Positions 10,512 to 21,568 of a stretch of 64,000 nt of DNA are shown here, piece by piece. Origin of the DNA: Adineta ricciae (lineage: Eukaryota; Rotifera; Eurotatoria; Adinetida; Adinetidae); assembly GCA_905250025.1 (NCBI GenBank), contig CAJNOJ010000324.1:1-64000 (forward strand), in the 5' to 3' direction. Position 1 is the first letter of the stretch, and each line of letters begins with the position of its first letter. Position numbers and translations under genes: made by a program. The notes beneath the pieces were generated by a model that saw only the letters and a program-made list of their open reading frames with translations, did not search any database and had not been told where the DNA came from.

Positions 10512-11781
10512 CATTGAATACAGATTGATCAGTTTTATACTCTATTAATAAAGAAACTCGATAATTTCAAACAAAAAACGAAAAATGGGAAACTTGTTGA
10601 ACCGAGAAAATATTAAACAAATTGAAGGGAAATCAGACTCTACTGACTTCCTGAGTAAATCTTTGTGGAAAGAAGAGAAAACAGGAAGATCGATAAGAAA
10701 ATGATTGAAGAAATTTATTTTTCATTTCTGTTTCAATTCCGAACGAAATTAGCACGAAGAACTTGAAGAAAACAGATCAAGTTTTGATGAAAAACAGCTT
10801 GAAAAGTAGATTTGTGAATGGCAAAAAATCTGTTGAAAATGATTTTGTTTCGAAAAGAAAAATAAAGAAACAAAAACCTTTCGTGAACAATCTTTGCTTT
10901 TTTTCGTGTAAAGATGCAAATTATGATGAATCAAGGAGAAACATTCGAATCGAAGAAGATTTCACATGAGAGTGAAGAATTTTTGCAAAGAGTTTGTTGA
11001 TGATTTTTGTCAAGAAAAAGAAAATTTTCTGCGGCGAATGAAGATTTCCCCAATCAATTCCTTTTATTTGTTGTACATAGAATTTGTCGATCAATGAAAA
11101 TGAGAAGAATTGACAAATGGATTTGTTTTGATGATTATTGAAGAAATGTGTCTTGAAATGAATATTTTCACATGATAAATATTTCTCATGTTAATCAATT
11201 TTTATGAACAGAATGAAAGAAAAAATGAAACAGTTCGAATTAGAAATAACATGTTGTTTCGATTAGATCGAAACGCCATTGATCTTCGCTGTTATTATTG
11301 GGTACAAATTAAATGATCAATATTTTAGTGTGAACGTTCGGTAAAATTGAATTAGTATTTATTGTATGTGATCAGTGTCACGTCTTGAAAACTAATGAAA
11401 TGTTTATGTCGAAATAAACAGCAACTGAACCCACAACATAGAAAACGTTTGGCTATATAAGGCAGGGGAATATTACTTTGAGAATATTTCCTAAGGACTA
11501 TGAGTATATGGAGTGTTTCTGTAGGATATTTCCGAGGAAGACAAGACAACAATGACATCTATAGAAGAAGACATTCTATGTGATGTCGGTATGTCACAAA
11601 TATGTATGTTGGAAAAACGACGTTCTTTTCTTTTGACGTTGCGTCGATGTATGTGTGACGGAAAAAAATGTTGTATTCGTCACGCGGTGTGCAGTATACA
11701 TCAGAATCGCATTAACGACACCTTATGCAAATATTGCGTTCTTATTAGTCGCAAAATGCGCCACATACTGTAAAACAAATC
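10512..11781. other. Intergenic region upstream of B-box/propeller gene copy B
   Basis: From about 10575 it aligns with 1650-2783. It holds a TATATAA at 11454-11460. A 73-codon Cys-rich frame (11552-11773) ends 8 nt before the main ATG at 11782. In copy A this frame has lost its ATG and carries a one-base indel, so it is more likely an upstream ORF than a gene. Confidence 0.5.
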
Positions 11782-13062
11782 ATGTCTTCTTCGATTCGTA
11801 CTTGCGCCATTACTAAATGCGAAAATTCGTCTTTTGCTTTATGCAATTGCTGCCAAGAACTTATCTGCATTGATCATTTGAAAGAACATTCTGATCAGTG
11901 TAATGCACAGCTTCTGCCAATAGCCGATGAAGTCAACCAATTACTAGAACGACTGAACGAAGTGAATTCGACCGAATTAATATGTGTGAAACAATTGGAA
12001 GAATGGAGACAAGCCGCACATAGATTAGTCGATACATTTTGTGAGCAAAAACGTCATGCCTTGCTCAATAGGGTGCACAAACGAGAACGAGAAAAACTTG
12101 ACAATTGCCGAGGTAAATTAAACGAACTAATTCGAAAGAAAGGTGGCACTCCTGAAAATATAGAGTCGTTGAGAAATGATCTTCGATTAATCGAACAAAA
12201 TCTCAATGAGCTCAAACACTTTCAATTAGAATTGCAACCATTAGTCATTGACAGTGATTTAATTACTATTCCACGATCGAATCAAAATATTCTTCAACTT
12301 TTGATTCCAGATAAAAAAATCGAGTGCGTATCACCGCATTTCTATCTCTTGGCTAGTAATGACCAATACTTGTTGGCTGATATCGGTGCTACTTTGTGTC
12401 TGCTCGATCTTGATTTAAACACTGTGAAAGAAATAGATTTCACGTATGGTAGCGTATGGGATATGTTTTGGTCTTCGAAAATCAGTCGATTTTTCGTAAT
12501 GACTAAAAACAGAATATTGACATTCGATATAGTGACAATGAGTATTCAATTATGCGGGATTCCTTGTGATTCAGACAGTTTATGGGCTCGTGGAACATGT
12601 TCTGATGCGAGCTTGTACTTGTCAGCGATATCAAACGAAGACAGCGCATTTATTCATGAATTCACTTTACCCTTAACTTCATTCGTCAGAACACATCGGC
12701 TACCTTCAAACTCAAACGTCGGTAACTCAATTCGAGATATAAAATTTCGAAGTGATTCATTCATTATCATACGAGGTGACTGGAAACCGCACTCTGCCAC
12801 GTGTCTTGAGCTGCGTTCAGCAATAACACTTGATTGTCTATGGTCAGTTCCAATTGACACTGCAGGTCGCTGCTATTATATCAATAAGAATAATTGGATA
12901 GTTGTCGATTACTATAAGGAGCAACTCCTTCGTATCTCCATGGATGGAGCAATCGTAGAACAAAGTAAATATGTGCCAGCGCCAACAGACGTACTTCCAT
13001 GGAATGATGACTTACTCATAGTGCGAACTGCGAAACGAATAAGCCTGCATGTGCTTCAATGA
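11782..13062 (+). CDS. B-box-like zinc finger / coiled-coil / beta-propeller protein, copy B
   Basis: A 426-residue single-exon protein colinear with the gene at 2784. The eight zinc-ligand positions (C8, C13, C21, C24, C29, H32, H36, C40) are all kept, as is the helical middle and the propeller-like C-terminal part. About 15 substitutions separate the copies (for example V35E and an R for Q near the C-terminus) and there are no indels. Such conservation against broken neighbours suggests both copies are functional. Its upstream region has a TATATAA box about 325 bp before the ATG. Likely a cytosolic scaffold of the TRIM-NHL type without a RING; the partner is unknown. Confidence 0.8.
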   Translation: MSSSIRTCAITKCENSSFALCNCCQELICIDHLKEHSDQCNAQLLPIADEVNQLLERLNEVNSTELICVKQLEEWRQAAHRLVDTFCEQKRHALLNRVHKREREKLDNCRGKLNELIRKKGGTPENIESLRNDLRLIEQNLNELKHFQLELQPLVIDSDLITIPRSNQNILQLLIPDKKIECVSPHFYLLASNDQYLLADIGATLCLLDLDLNTVKEIDFTYGSVWDMFWSSKISRFFVMTKNRILTFDIVTMSIQLCGIPCDSDSLWARGTCSDASLYLSAISNEDSAFIHEFTLPLTSFVRTHRLPSNSNVGNSIRDIKFRSDSFIIIRGDWKPHSATCLELRSAITLDCLWSVPIDTAGRCYYINKNNWIVVDYYKEQLLRISMDGAIVEQSKYVPAPTDVLPWNDDLLIVRTAKRISLHVLQ

Positions 13063-13084
13063 ATTCTGTGTAATGTGAATGCGA

Positions 13085-13098
13085 GTGGGTGTGGGTGT
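13085..13098 (+). repeat. Short telomere-like tract GTGGGTGTGGGTGT in copy B only
   Basis: Just after the B-box stop, copy B reads GAGTGGGTGTGGGTGTTTTG where copy A (about 4082) has GAGTGTGCTTTG. The added bases make about two units of TGTGGG, the repeat reported for bdelloid telomeres. It may be a repair scar or a chance G/T slippage tract. Confidence 0.4.
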
Positions 13099-13189
13099 TT
13101 TGAAAGTATTTAGTGAAAACAAGGAATCATATTGAATCTTAACTAGTCCTGTGACACATATATTTAATAAAGAATAAAGAATAATACTG

Positions 13190-14180
13190 CACTAGGTTCA
13201 ACGCGTCCTTGGATTGTATAAATATGTGGTAGTATTGACTTCAGCACCACCAGTGTTCAGAGATGGCAGATACATAGCGGTAACGTATGTTCGTTTGCTA
13301 ATCATTGATGTTGATATTGTCCACTTATTGGAAGTGAAATCATATAAGCCATAGGGTTGAAAAGTGGCCGATGTGCAGTCGTAGTCTCCCATTACTAGAA
13401 TTTTTATTTATCAATGCAAGCAAGTAGATCGTTTGAATGTCTATTGAATTTAGATCACAGTCATGTCCGATTTTGGCGTTCGGTTGTAATGTAAAAGAGA
13501 CAAGTATTCGTATGGTAGACCGAGAGTGCCTGCTACTGCCTTAGAGAGTTGATCGAAATTCTTCTGAAAGTAGCTTAGAAATAAAATGTACATATGTGTC
13601 ATGATCTGTACGTGACAGATACCTAAATAAAATAAGATATTTAAGATTCAAAAAACTGCTGATCATATCGCAAAATTACTTGCCTAATGTGTGCATTAAT
13701 TCATCCATAATTACTTCAGATCTGAGACAATCTTGAGAGCGATGAAACTTCGTGGTTGATTGCTGAACTAGAAAGCATTCCAGCCTAGAACCGTAATAGA
13801 ATACATTGTGAATTATTCACAGCGGTACCACTTTCCATTTTGCTCATTACACGAACAACAGTTGCTTTTTGTTCTTCAGCTAAAAAGTAAATACCGTACT
13901 GTGTCGCGTCGAGATCTGATAAAGAATGATGCCATTTGTCCAACGAGAGTATCATGATCACGTATTGCTACTACATGTTTTGCTCTCTAAAAAAATATAA
14001 TCTAGACTACAATTGCAAAATCGCAATTATCGTCTTACTTTTCCCAAATGATATAGCATTCGATCATGATATTCCACAATTTTGAAATGGAAAGAAATAG
14101 CATAAGCGCAACGTTCCTCAATAGCTTTAACTTACGTGTTTTTCGTAGTTTTTATGATGAAACTACTGGAATCTGAGGGG
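13190..14180 (-). pseudogene. Decayed astacin (M12A) + Kelch locus, copy B
   Basis: Partner of 4230-5330, with more of the upstream catalytic region kept. On the minus strand one continuous frame reads YYGSRLECFLVQQ ... QDCLRSEVIMDELMHTLG (ending near 13680), matching the GC.S.VG and zinc-helix part of astacin. Here the second helix His is kept but the first is Asp. An earlier piece (KWHHSLSDLD, AEEQKATVVRVMSKME) matches the astacin N-terminal part in another frame, so a frameshift separates them. The following exon is cut by a deletion that removes its donor. The Kelch part is only 13198-13392; relative to copy A about 300 bp of its 3' half is missing. Clearly non-functional as a peptidase. 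Confidence 0.6.
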
Positions 14181-15329
14181 GCATTAAATATGAATATTCA
14201 ATGTGCGGAATTCGATCGTATCGGTACTGTAGAAGCATAGAATGAAAGTAGCGGCAACCATCCTTTGTGCTAAAAAATTGTATTCACAAATGTAAAGAAA
14301 CTGTTTTAGCGCACGTCTTTATATAATCTGTTGAATAGTGGTCAACGGTAGAAATCGAACATAACCTTCAGAAATTAGTAAGACATCATTTATGGTAAAA
14401 AACCGATTGATTTTCACTCTTTTAATAGATGATTTGAAAGTGTTTATACTGCATCTTGATATATCATCACTTCCTCGAATTTCAGATTCGAAAAATATTC
14501 CGCTTTGACGAAGATTGAATGACAGAGAACTATGTATTACAAAACTGCTCCTTGGTGTAGCCATTTTTCAATTACCATTTCATAATCTCTCTACTATTAT
14601 TTCATTCGTCTTGAATTTCGCAATTACTTCAAGTTCAGCTTCAAGAAATAATTACGTTGGTCTGACGCTTACTATTGACGAATATTTATTGTGGGAAGTT
14701 CCATCCATTTCTGATAGACATTTGAAATAATCGAGTGTTCTGCAGAATGAATATCAGGAACTGCACGCAATAAGTTCTTGTCCATAAGCCATCAGAAAGG
14801 AAACATCATTTGCTAGAACGAACTCTTAGTACAATTGAGTATCATTCATATTAAGTTAGAAGATTTATTGCATTATCTCTTTGAACCTTCAAAAAACATC
14901 TTTGGATTGCAACTGTTCATAATACATGGTACGATAAACCACTTACGATTCTTCGCTACATTGAAATGTCGACCATTTAGCAAGAATCTTTTTTAAAATA
15001 AGATTATTCTGATGAACAGAAATTCTCAAAGTTCGTGTGACGAGCAGATAATGGACTTTCTATGTTGAAATCTGTGCAGTTGATGCTGTGGTTCGTTTCA
15101 GTTTTGCTCGTTTTTCCATTTCAATCAAATTACTTTTTCCCCTTGGTAACAATTCCATTGTAACCGAGAAATATTTTCTCGTGTTTTTGAATAGTATTTT
15201 TCTCCTCCTTATAATGACTTCTTTTACAAAAAAAAGCATACAACTTTTCTGTTCTGTTACTTCTGAGTAATTTTTGTTGACGTTGAGTCCACGTTGTTAT
15301 ATAGTCACCGTCATTTGCAACGAAGACAA
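14181..15329. other. Intergenic region; 81-codon minus frame of uncertain status
   Basis: A minus frame at 14319-14564 starts with ATG and may be an old first exon of the astacin locus; its A-copy partner is frameshifted. No domain is recognised. The rest is AT-rich spacer aligned with 5780-6625, with a deletion of roughly 200 bp relative to A near 14980. Confidence 0.4.
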
Positions 15330-16305
15330 ATGGCGTCTACAGAAGAGAGAAGTTTTTGCAAAATATGTAACAAAGAGAAACGAACTGTGAGATGCGATGG
15401 ATGTTTACAATCATTTTGTTATGCTCACATAACCGATCATCGACAAGGATTAAACATTCAACTGGACTTAATCGAAAGCAGCTGTGATCTATTTCGACAA
15501 ACACTAAATGATCATACAAGCAATCCTCAAACGTCGTCCATGATACAAAAAGTCAATCGACGGAGAAAATTCAACAAACAGCAGATGAATGTCGAAGATT
15601 GATTACTGAACATTTAGATAAGAACATTCATGAAATCGAAACTGAATTCAGAAAGTTTGCTGATCGAGTCAAATACATTCGCAAAGAAGATGATTTCAAC
15701 GAAATTGATTTGAATGAATTTGATACTAAACTAAAACAATTACAACAACAACTTCATCAACCATCTATGTTTTCTATTCAAGAAAGTTCGACTTCACTTA
15801 TCAACAAAATTCAGATTGTGACATCTTCTGGTGAGTCAGTTATACATTTCTGTGTGAGAATAATGAAAACGGAACATACAGGACGTGAGGATTTACGACT
15901 ATATAGACTGAATATCCATGAAATCAACGAAGTAGATGTTTTTGTTTAATTAGAGGCAAATCATCAAATAAAGAGCAAGAATATAGCTGTGCAAGTCAAA
16001 ACTCCACTATCAGCACCACTTTGGTATCATCCATTTCAAGTAACTAAGGTTCAAAGGTAAATGAGTACAATATACTTTACTGCTTCACCACGGATTTTTG
16101 AAATTATTTTAGAATAGACGCAAACTATCCAGAATGCAAAACTAGTACGACACAATATTCAGTCGAAGATTGTGTTAATGGTCCTCGAGCAGAGGACAAG
16201 GACAATGATATCAACTTTGACACATGCCCGTTATGTTATTGGGAATTTCCACCATCTATGTTAATGCTGGAAAAACGCAAGCATATAGAAACACATTTTG
16301 CATAA
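15330..16305 (+). pseudogene. B-box / coiled-coil / UBZ zinc-finger gene, copy B, frameshifted
   Basis: Same three-exon structure as 6626-7611 (15330-15830, 15954-16056, 16113-16305) and the same splice sites. In exon 1, near 15560, a 16-nt segment present in copy A (AATGGGAAAAAGAATC) is missing. It is flanked by AATC on both sides in A, a typical microhomology deletion, and shifts the frame, so translation ends at a nearby stop (15602). Downstream exons still encode an intact CPLCYWEFPPS...HIETHFA finger, so the lesion is recent. A short B-box-only protein could still be made. Confidence 0.75.
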
Positions 16306-16645
16306 GATTAACAAACTACACTACGTAGGTGATTTCAAATTTTCTTTCTGATGGAATACAATTCTACCGTTCACATTGTCATCTAGTCTAGATACAATGC
16401 GATACTGAGTGAAATAAAATAAACTGTCTGAGACATTTTTTTAATTGCATGAATATCTTCAATTGGAAAAAACCCAGATGTGTGCTTATTTAAGAAAAAT
16501 ATTGTTTACTTTTGCTCTAATATCTTATGTCAGGTAAAAAAAATCAACCGTGACCAATTTCAGGAAGAGAACCGATAAATATACGTTGTGTCGAGGTAAA
16601 ACATATATTAAAAGCAATAGATTAATCATTTTCTGTACATACAAC

Positions 16646-18482
16646 ATGCTATGCAAGGATGCGGCCGTAGTCTTAGATGCAATGAACATAGATATCAATA
16701 AAGCAATTGATCAAGAAGAACAAATTAGATGCAGAACGATTGCTATTCGTCGGCTTATTCGAAAGATCGACTGGCGATTTATTCCATTTTTGTTTCTCCT
16801 CGAAATGTCACAGTATCTCATTCGTATTAGTATTGGTAGATAATTTCAACATGAATAGTTCCTTATCAACGAATCTAATGATATACTCTTTAGGTCATGC
16901 TAAATTAATGGACATCGGCAAGGATATAGACCTATCAACGACTGACCAGCAATTAGCGGTTTCACTTTTTTTCGTAGCTTATGTAAGACAATTTGTATAA
17001 ATCAATTCAAATATATTTGTCATATGTGATTTCGTTCAGCTGATCTTTGAGCTACCCAATATTTTCCTAATGCGTTATCTGGGACCAGCTTCGTATCTTC
17101 CCATCAGTATTTTTGCATGGGGTTCCCTCACTGTTGGCATGGCTTTCGTTAGTAATGCTCAAGCACTCTTTGCAGTTCGATTTCTTCTCGTAAGTGAATT
17201 AAAACTTCAATAATGGCACTTCTATTTCTCAATCCGAAGGGTATCGCTCAAGCAGCTTTTTTCCCCAGTCTCGTCATATACATCTCATTATGGTATCCTA
17301 AAAAGTATCATATGATGAGACTTGCAATTCTCTATGGCGCTGCGATCATTGCTGGTGCATTAGGTAGTATTCTCGTACGTATTTCTGATAATCTCATGCT
17401 TAACCCATTAATCTACTTTTGATTTACAGGCATATGGTTTCAAAAAGATGGATGGTAGTAGAAATCTGAATGGATGGCAATGGATGTTCTTGATTGAAGG
17501 CTTACCAATGATTCCCTTTGGTATTGCTACGTTCTTTCTGCTTAGTAACATACCCGATAATGCAAATTGTAAGAACTTCAAAACTAGGATACATGTGTTT
17601 ACATCGATTTTGCTTCTAAAAAGGGTTAACTATGCATGAGAGGAATCTTTTGATCAATATTCTCCTTCAAGATACACCCGTCGTTCAATTTGATCATCGT
17701 CGACTTTCCTGGCGACAAGTTTCTCATGCATTTATTGATCGTCGAGTTTATCTCTATGTCTTGATCACAACTGGTGTTTTAGGTATTGTCAAATACCTTA
17801 CAACATATCTCCCATCGATTATCAAAGACATGGGCACTTCAACCGAAGTGGTACAATTAATGACAGCACCACCATACGGTTTTGCATTTCTATCGTGTTT
17901 ACTAGTTGCATATTCATCCTCAAGAAAAAATGAACATGGACTTCATTTAGTATTCTGCCTATTTGTTGGTCTACTGGGTTTTATCCTTCTAGTTACTGTA
18001 CACAATTTTAGTCAAACAGGAATGTATGTGATCGGTTGCGTTATTTGTTGTGGCGTATTTTCCGCACTTCCTATATTATTATCTTGGGCAACAAATAATA
18101 TCGATGGTCATACAAAGAAATCAATCGCTATCGGATTCATGATTGGTGCTGGCCAGCTCGGTGGTATCATCTTCCCTCTAGTAAGAAACCATTGTAGTCA
18201 ATATTGATGATAAACTTGTTTTTAGATTAATGATGATATCTCAACTAGTCGACGCAATAATCTTATTTGTGTTGGAATATTAGCAGTTAGTTTAATTGCG
18301 ACGATTATTTTACGTGTTTGCTTGATAGTTGAAAATCGACGACGAGAAAGATTGACCTCGGAAGAATATGAATATGAAGCAAATATTAAAGAATCGTGTG
18401 ATTGGGTAAATTCGTAGAAAACTTTCTCATGTCTTTATCTTCTTCTATTTTATAGCATCCCGGTGTTCGATACACTCTTTGA
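16646..18482 (+). CDS. MFS transporter, Dal5/Tna1-like, copy B
   Basis: Eight exons colinear with copy A: 16646-16835, 16894-16982, 17040-17189, 17240-17374, 17430-17568, 17624-18180, 18226-18405 and 18456-18482. Every exon has the same length as its partner, and all phases are kept, giving 488 residues. The upstream ATG of copy A (7884) is GTG here (16550), so this copy must start at 16646 or make a shorter N-terminus. All transmembrane signature segments (SLFFVAY, RFLLGIAQAAFFPSLVIY, GWQWMFLIEGLPMIPFG) are present. A plasma-membrane organic-anion carrier by family; the substrate is not known. Confidence 0.83.
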
Positions 18483-18871
18483 AATTTCAATCAAAACGAG
18501 TTTCGTGTCTGTGAAAATGTCGTTTTTCGTTTTTAAATATTTTCTAAAAATAAATTATATGTGATATTCAAAAATGATTATTTCATCTTGATATATTACT
18601 TCCTTTTTCCAACATAGACAAATCGCGAATAGAAAAGTCGATCGATTTATCAAAACAAAACTGATTTCTATTTGTGGACACACATCGCACACACCTATTT
18701 CATCATAAAAGAAAAAGGGATTTTTTCCTCATGATTTGAATAGAAAATGATTATATTATTCGTCATATATGCTTTTATCGGTATTGACGCAAGCGTTTGT
18801 AATTACAAAGCATTGATTTAAAGCATCCTCTATTGTATTCAGATTTGCACTGAGTTTCTCGCTCAATTATC
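18483..18871. other. Intergenic region between MFS and WWE-ART genes
   Basis: AT-rich with no gene seen. Aligned with 9817-10176 and slightly longer. Confidence 0.6.
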
Positions 18872-20026
18872 ATGTCACTTGATGAAGCCGCCCCTGGATA
18901 CGGCTACATATGGGAATATCGAAGCAATGCAGATCCGTGGGATGCAGAACAAGTTCCCAAGTGGACACAATTTCCTAGTGCTACATCACTAGCCATTGAA
19001 AACGCAAAGAATCAACAATCCAAGGAGATATTTATTGAGAATAATTATCGTATTGACTTGGAAAAATATGTTCAGCAGCATACGATAGACTTACATAGAC
19101 AAAGACCTATTCGGCGACGACGACTACTGTTACAGCACGATTTAATCAATAATTCTTCAGATAGTGAAAGTATTAAATCTCACCGAGAACGGATGTCATA
19201 CTGTTTGGGAGCACCACAGCGGTGTAGCACCACTCGGGATATGTCTTACTATGGTTCATCGTTTGTAGATGATTGGCTATTCTTATTTTCCCATGGGAAA
19301 CTGGCAATTACTTTCGATACTATCTTTCCTGCCCTTTTCAATGGTTTGATTACTGAAGGAAAAAATCAGGAGACACATATACTCAATGACATCGAAAAAT
19401 CGCTACGCACAGCTCAGCAAAAAACCAATGGACAACCTGACGAAGATAGAATAACTGAATTAGAAGTTTGCTGTGCACGACTTTATACCAAAGAGTCTTA
19501 TGTATACTGCATGACAAATAATGCATTACGTGACGATGACCGAACGAAGTTAGTCACACTCGGACCGTTTTGTTATCTTCTATTCAATTACATTGCTCGA
19601 TGTCTCAAACAGAAACCATCCATTCGACATCGTCTTCGACAATTTTTACATTCGAATAAAACAGACACGATTATTCTTTATCGCGGCGACAGAGCCTCAG
19701 AAAACACTATACATGAGTATCGGCAGGCAGCTGGAGATAAATCTCAATATTTCAAATGGCTTCCATTCATTTCGACTTCACGGAAAAAGGAAGAAGCAGA
19801 TAAATTTGCACAGGATGTTATGTACATAATTGCAATTGAATCTCAGTTGTCCAACGAAGACAGATTTGCATTTATGGCACCGATCAGTGAGTACATCAAC
19901 GAAGACGAATATCTACTACTGCCAGGTCTGCAATTTCAAGTGAAGAAAGTCGAATTTAACAACACGCAAGGTTTATATTACGTTCATATCAAGATCATTT
20001 CATCGTACATCTCAAAACTACACTAA
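18872..20026 (+). CDS. WWE-domain mono-ADP-ribosyltransferase (R-S-E type), complete
   Basis: 384 residues, single exon. Residues about 8-85 form a WWE domain (YGYIWEYRSNADPWD, NNYRIDLEKYVQQ, RPIRRRR), a fold that binds ADP-ribose polymers or ubiquitin-system partners. A linker follows, then an ARTC-type catalytic domain (about 130-375) with all three signatures: Arg271 in LYRGDR, S301-T-S303 in FISTSR, and E344-D-E346 in NEDEYLLLPG. An ExE with Glu at both positions suits arginine-directed mono-ADP-ribosylation. No signal peptide is seen, so it should act inside the cell. The start is the only good ATG before the WWE domain. Two further partial copies of the family (10177 and 42395) belong to the other haplotype. 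Confidence 0.88.
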   Translation: MSLDEAAPGYGYIWEYRSNADPWDAEQVPKWTQFPSATSLAIENAKNQQSKEIFIENNYRIDLEKYVQQHTIDLHRQRPIRRRRLLLQHDLINNSSDSESIKSHRERMSYCLGAPQRCSTTRDMSYYGSSFVDDWLFLFSHGKLAITFDTIFPALFNGLITEGKNQETHILNDIEKSLRTAQQKTNGQPDEDRITELEVCCARLYTKESYVYCMTNNALRDDDRTKLVTLGPFCYLLFNYIARCLKQKPSIRHRLRQFLHSNKTDTIILYRGDRASENTIHEYRQAAGDKSQYFKWLPFISTSRKKEEADKFAQDVMYIIAIESQLSNEDRFAFMAPISEYINEDEYLLLPGLQFQVKKVEFNNTQGLYYVHIKIISSYISKLH

Positions 20027-20225
20027 TTGTTTCATTTGAAATTATTGAATAGAAAAATAGATATATTCAAAGGACAAAGGACACAACGCGAAAAAGGTGT
20101 CATTAGTCGAAGCTCGAATATTTCAAGTGCATCCAGGGATTGTTCACGCTTAGTCCAGCTTTTTAAAGTCTAATTTCATTGTTTCTCGATAGATCACGAA
20201 ATCATACGAAAAGTGCCTTAAATCC
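19574..20225 (+). repeat. Homologous block 2, B side (partner 42395-43060)
   Basis: Covers the catalytic half of the WWE-ART gene and the tail of the LRR gene. Confidence 0.8.
20040..20225 (-). pseudogene. Remnant of LRR gene 3' end (copy B)
   Basis: This stretch aligns with 42861-43060 of the LRR gene, including segments that encode its final helix and C-terminal tail. It carries small deletions (for example in the run near 20155) and homology stops at about 20225, so only the tail of the gene is left in this copy. Confidence 0.65.
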
Positions 20226-20451
20226 TTGATTATAATTGATCATCAAAATGAAAAACTCCACGCATGATTCCGTCATCTATCGATTATAAGATAGATTCAA
20301 ATATATCAGTGTACTATTGTGATTTTGAAGACAACAGTTGTCGCTCTGGAATGTTTTAAGTGCATACTAAAAATACCATCTGTGTGTCACATATCAGTAT
20401 TTTGCTCTTGATTTACATTCTTATATTATAAAATTTAAAAAAAAACGCTTT
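20226..20451. other. Junction region at the edge of the B-specific deletion
   Basis: Homology with A2 is lost at about 20225 (A 43060) and resumes at about 20320 (A 53950). The roughly 95 bp between is unique to B. No gene seen. Confidence 0.5.
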
Positions 20452-21277
20452 TTAATCACTCGAATATGACGGCCGGTCACAAGTGCACATTTTGGGAAAA
20501 TATCCTGCTAAACAAACGCCTTCATATTTATAATTACAAGCTTTCGACGGCGATACACCCGGACGAGTACGTATCAACAGTTGACGAGCAGCCTCTTTGG
20601 CTTTTTCATCGTCCTGAAATACGTAAAGCAGTATTATAGATATAGTTCACATCCCTGTAGCTAATTACTTTATATTTCAAATACAGTTGCATCGATGCTT
20701 TCGCATCTTGAGTAGCCAAATGTCCGTTAGAAGCATTTAAATTCACATGTAATAATGTCAACGCTTCATGCGCTAATGAAGAGAAACTATAGATGGACAG
20801 AGTGCGCAATGTAATTTTCTGTACGTCTAACTTACTTGAAGTTGCCAAAACGTGGATTATATGCTTTGAACCAATCGCTAAGGTCGATAACATCGGAATA
20901 GTGTGTGCCCTTTTGTAGGTGTAACCATTTAATATCATTTTTTGGACTTTGTCCGACAATGATTGTCGTCGGACCGAAAAAAGGATATATCTATGTAAGA
21001 TAAAAGTTGAGTTCATACTAAAGAAATTATTCATAGCTACTTTTTGTAAAACTTCGTCGAGTGGCGGTGCTTGTTCGAGATCTTTGATTTTTAACCCTGT
21101 AAATGGATATAGATCACTTACAACTTTTTCTGTTGGTCTAATCAATGACGAATAAATTATTTCACAACGATCATTAACAATCGCTACGCTGCATGGAGCT
21201 CGATCTTCATGTGTGTAACCCGTTGCGACACATTCAACATCAATTGCAAGAACATGGTGATTATTTGAAGTAGCCAT
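20452..21277 (-). CDS. DEDDh 3'-5' exonuclease (RNase T / ISG20-REX4-like), copy B
   Basis: Four exons read on minus: 21041-21277, 20836-20990, 20669-20786 and 20452-20613; 223 residues, all joins in phase. Catalytic residues are visible: D13 and E15 (AIDVECV), D98 (VGQSPKNDIKWL), and the DEDDh pair H153 and D158 (HLATQDAK). Exon 2 lies in a different frame from the long raw reading frame, so the second motif only appears after splicing. The C-terminal exon adds a conserved Cys cluster (ACNYKYEGVC, MCTCDRP) that may bind metal. The family removes nucleotides from RNA or DNA 3' ends; ISG20 members are antiviral and REX4 members act in rRNA maturation. Which applies here is open. The start at 21277 is the first Met before the catalytic core. 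Confidence 0.82.
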
Positions 21278-21568
21278 CTGGAATTCACAAAATGGATGTC
21301 TATGACTTGCGAGCTGCAATAGAATCTTTCATCAACGACGTTTTTATAATAAGGTCACTGTGTATTTCCCTGTTAATACTGTGTAAGTTTAATCGATAAT
21401 ACGAGTAATATTGACAAAATGAGTCTTACAGGTGAAATTTTCGACTGCTCTGTTTTGTCGAAAAAATAGAAATATAGAAAAATGACACAATAGATGTCTT
21501 TGCAAGTCGCTCCCCTATTTATTTATTATTCGATTCGTTAATAGTTCGTAAATATGACACACTTCATA

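Larger units (their letters stand above)
10575..19205 (+). repeat. Homologous block 1, B side (partner 1650-10510)
   Basis: See partner. Relative to A it has deletions in the Kelch relic, the astacin exon and the UBZ gene, and insertions near 10625-10700 and 13085. Confidence 0.85.

Noticed and set aside
11552-11773. 73-codon Cys-rich gene before B-box copy B
   Set aside because: Ends 8 nt before the main ATG and is not kept in copy A; more likely an upstream ORF.
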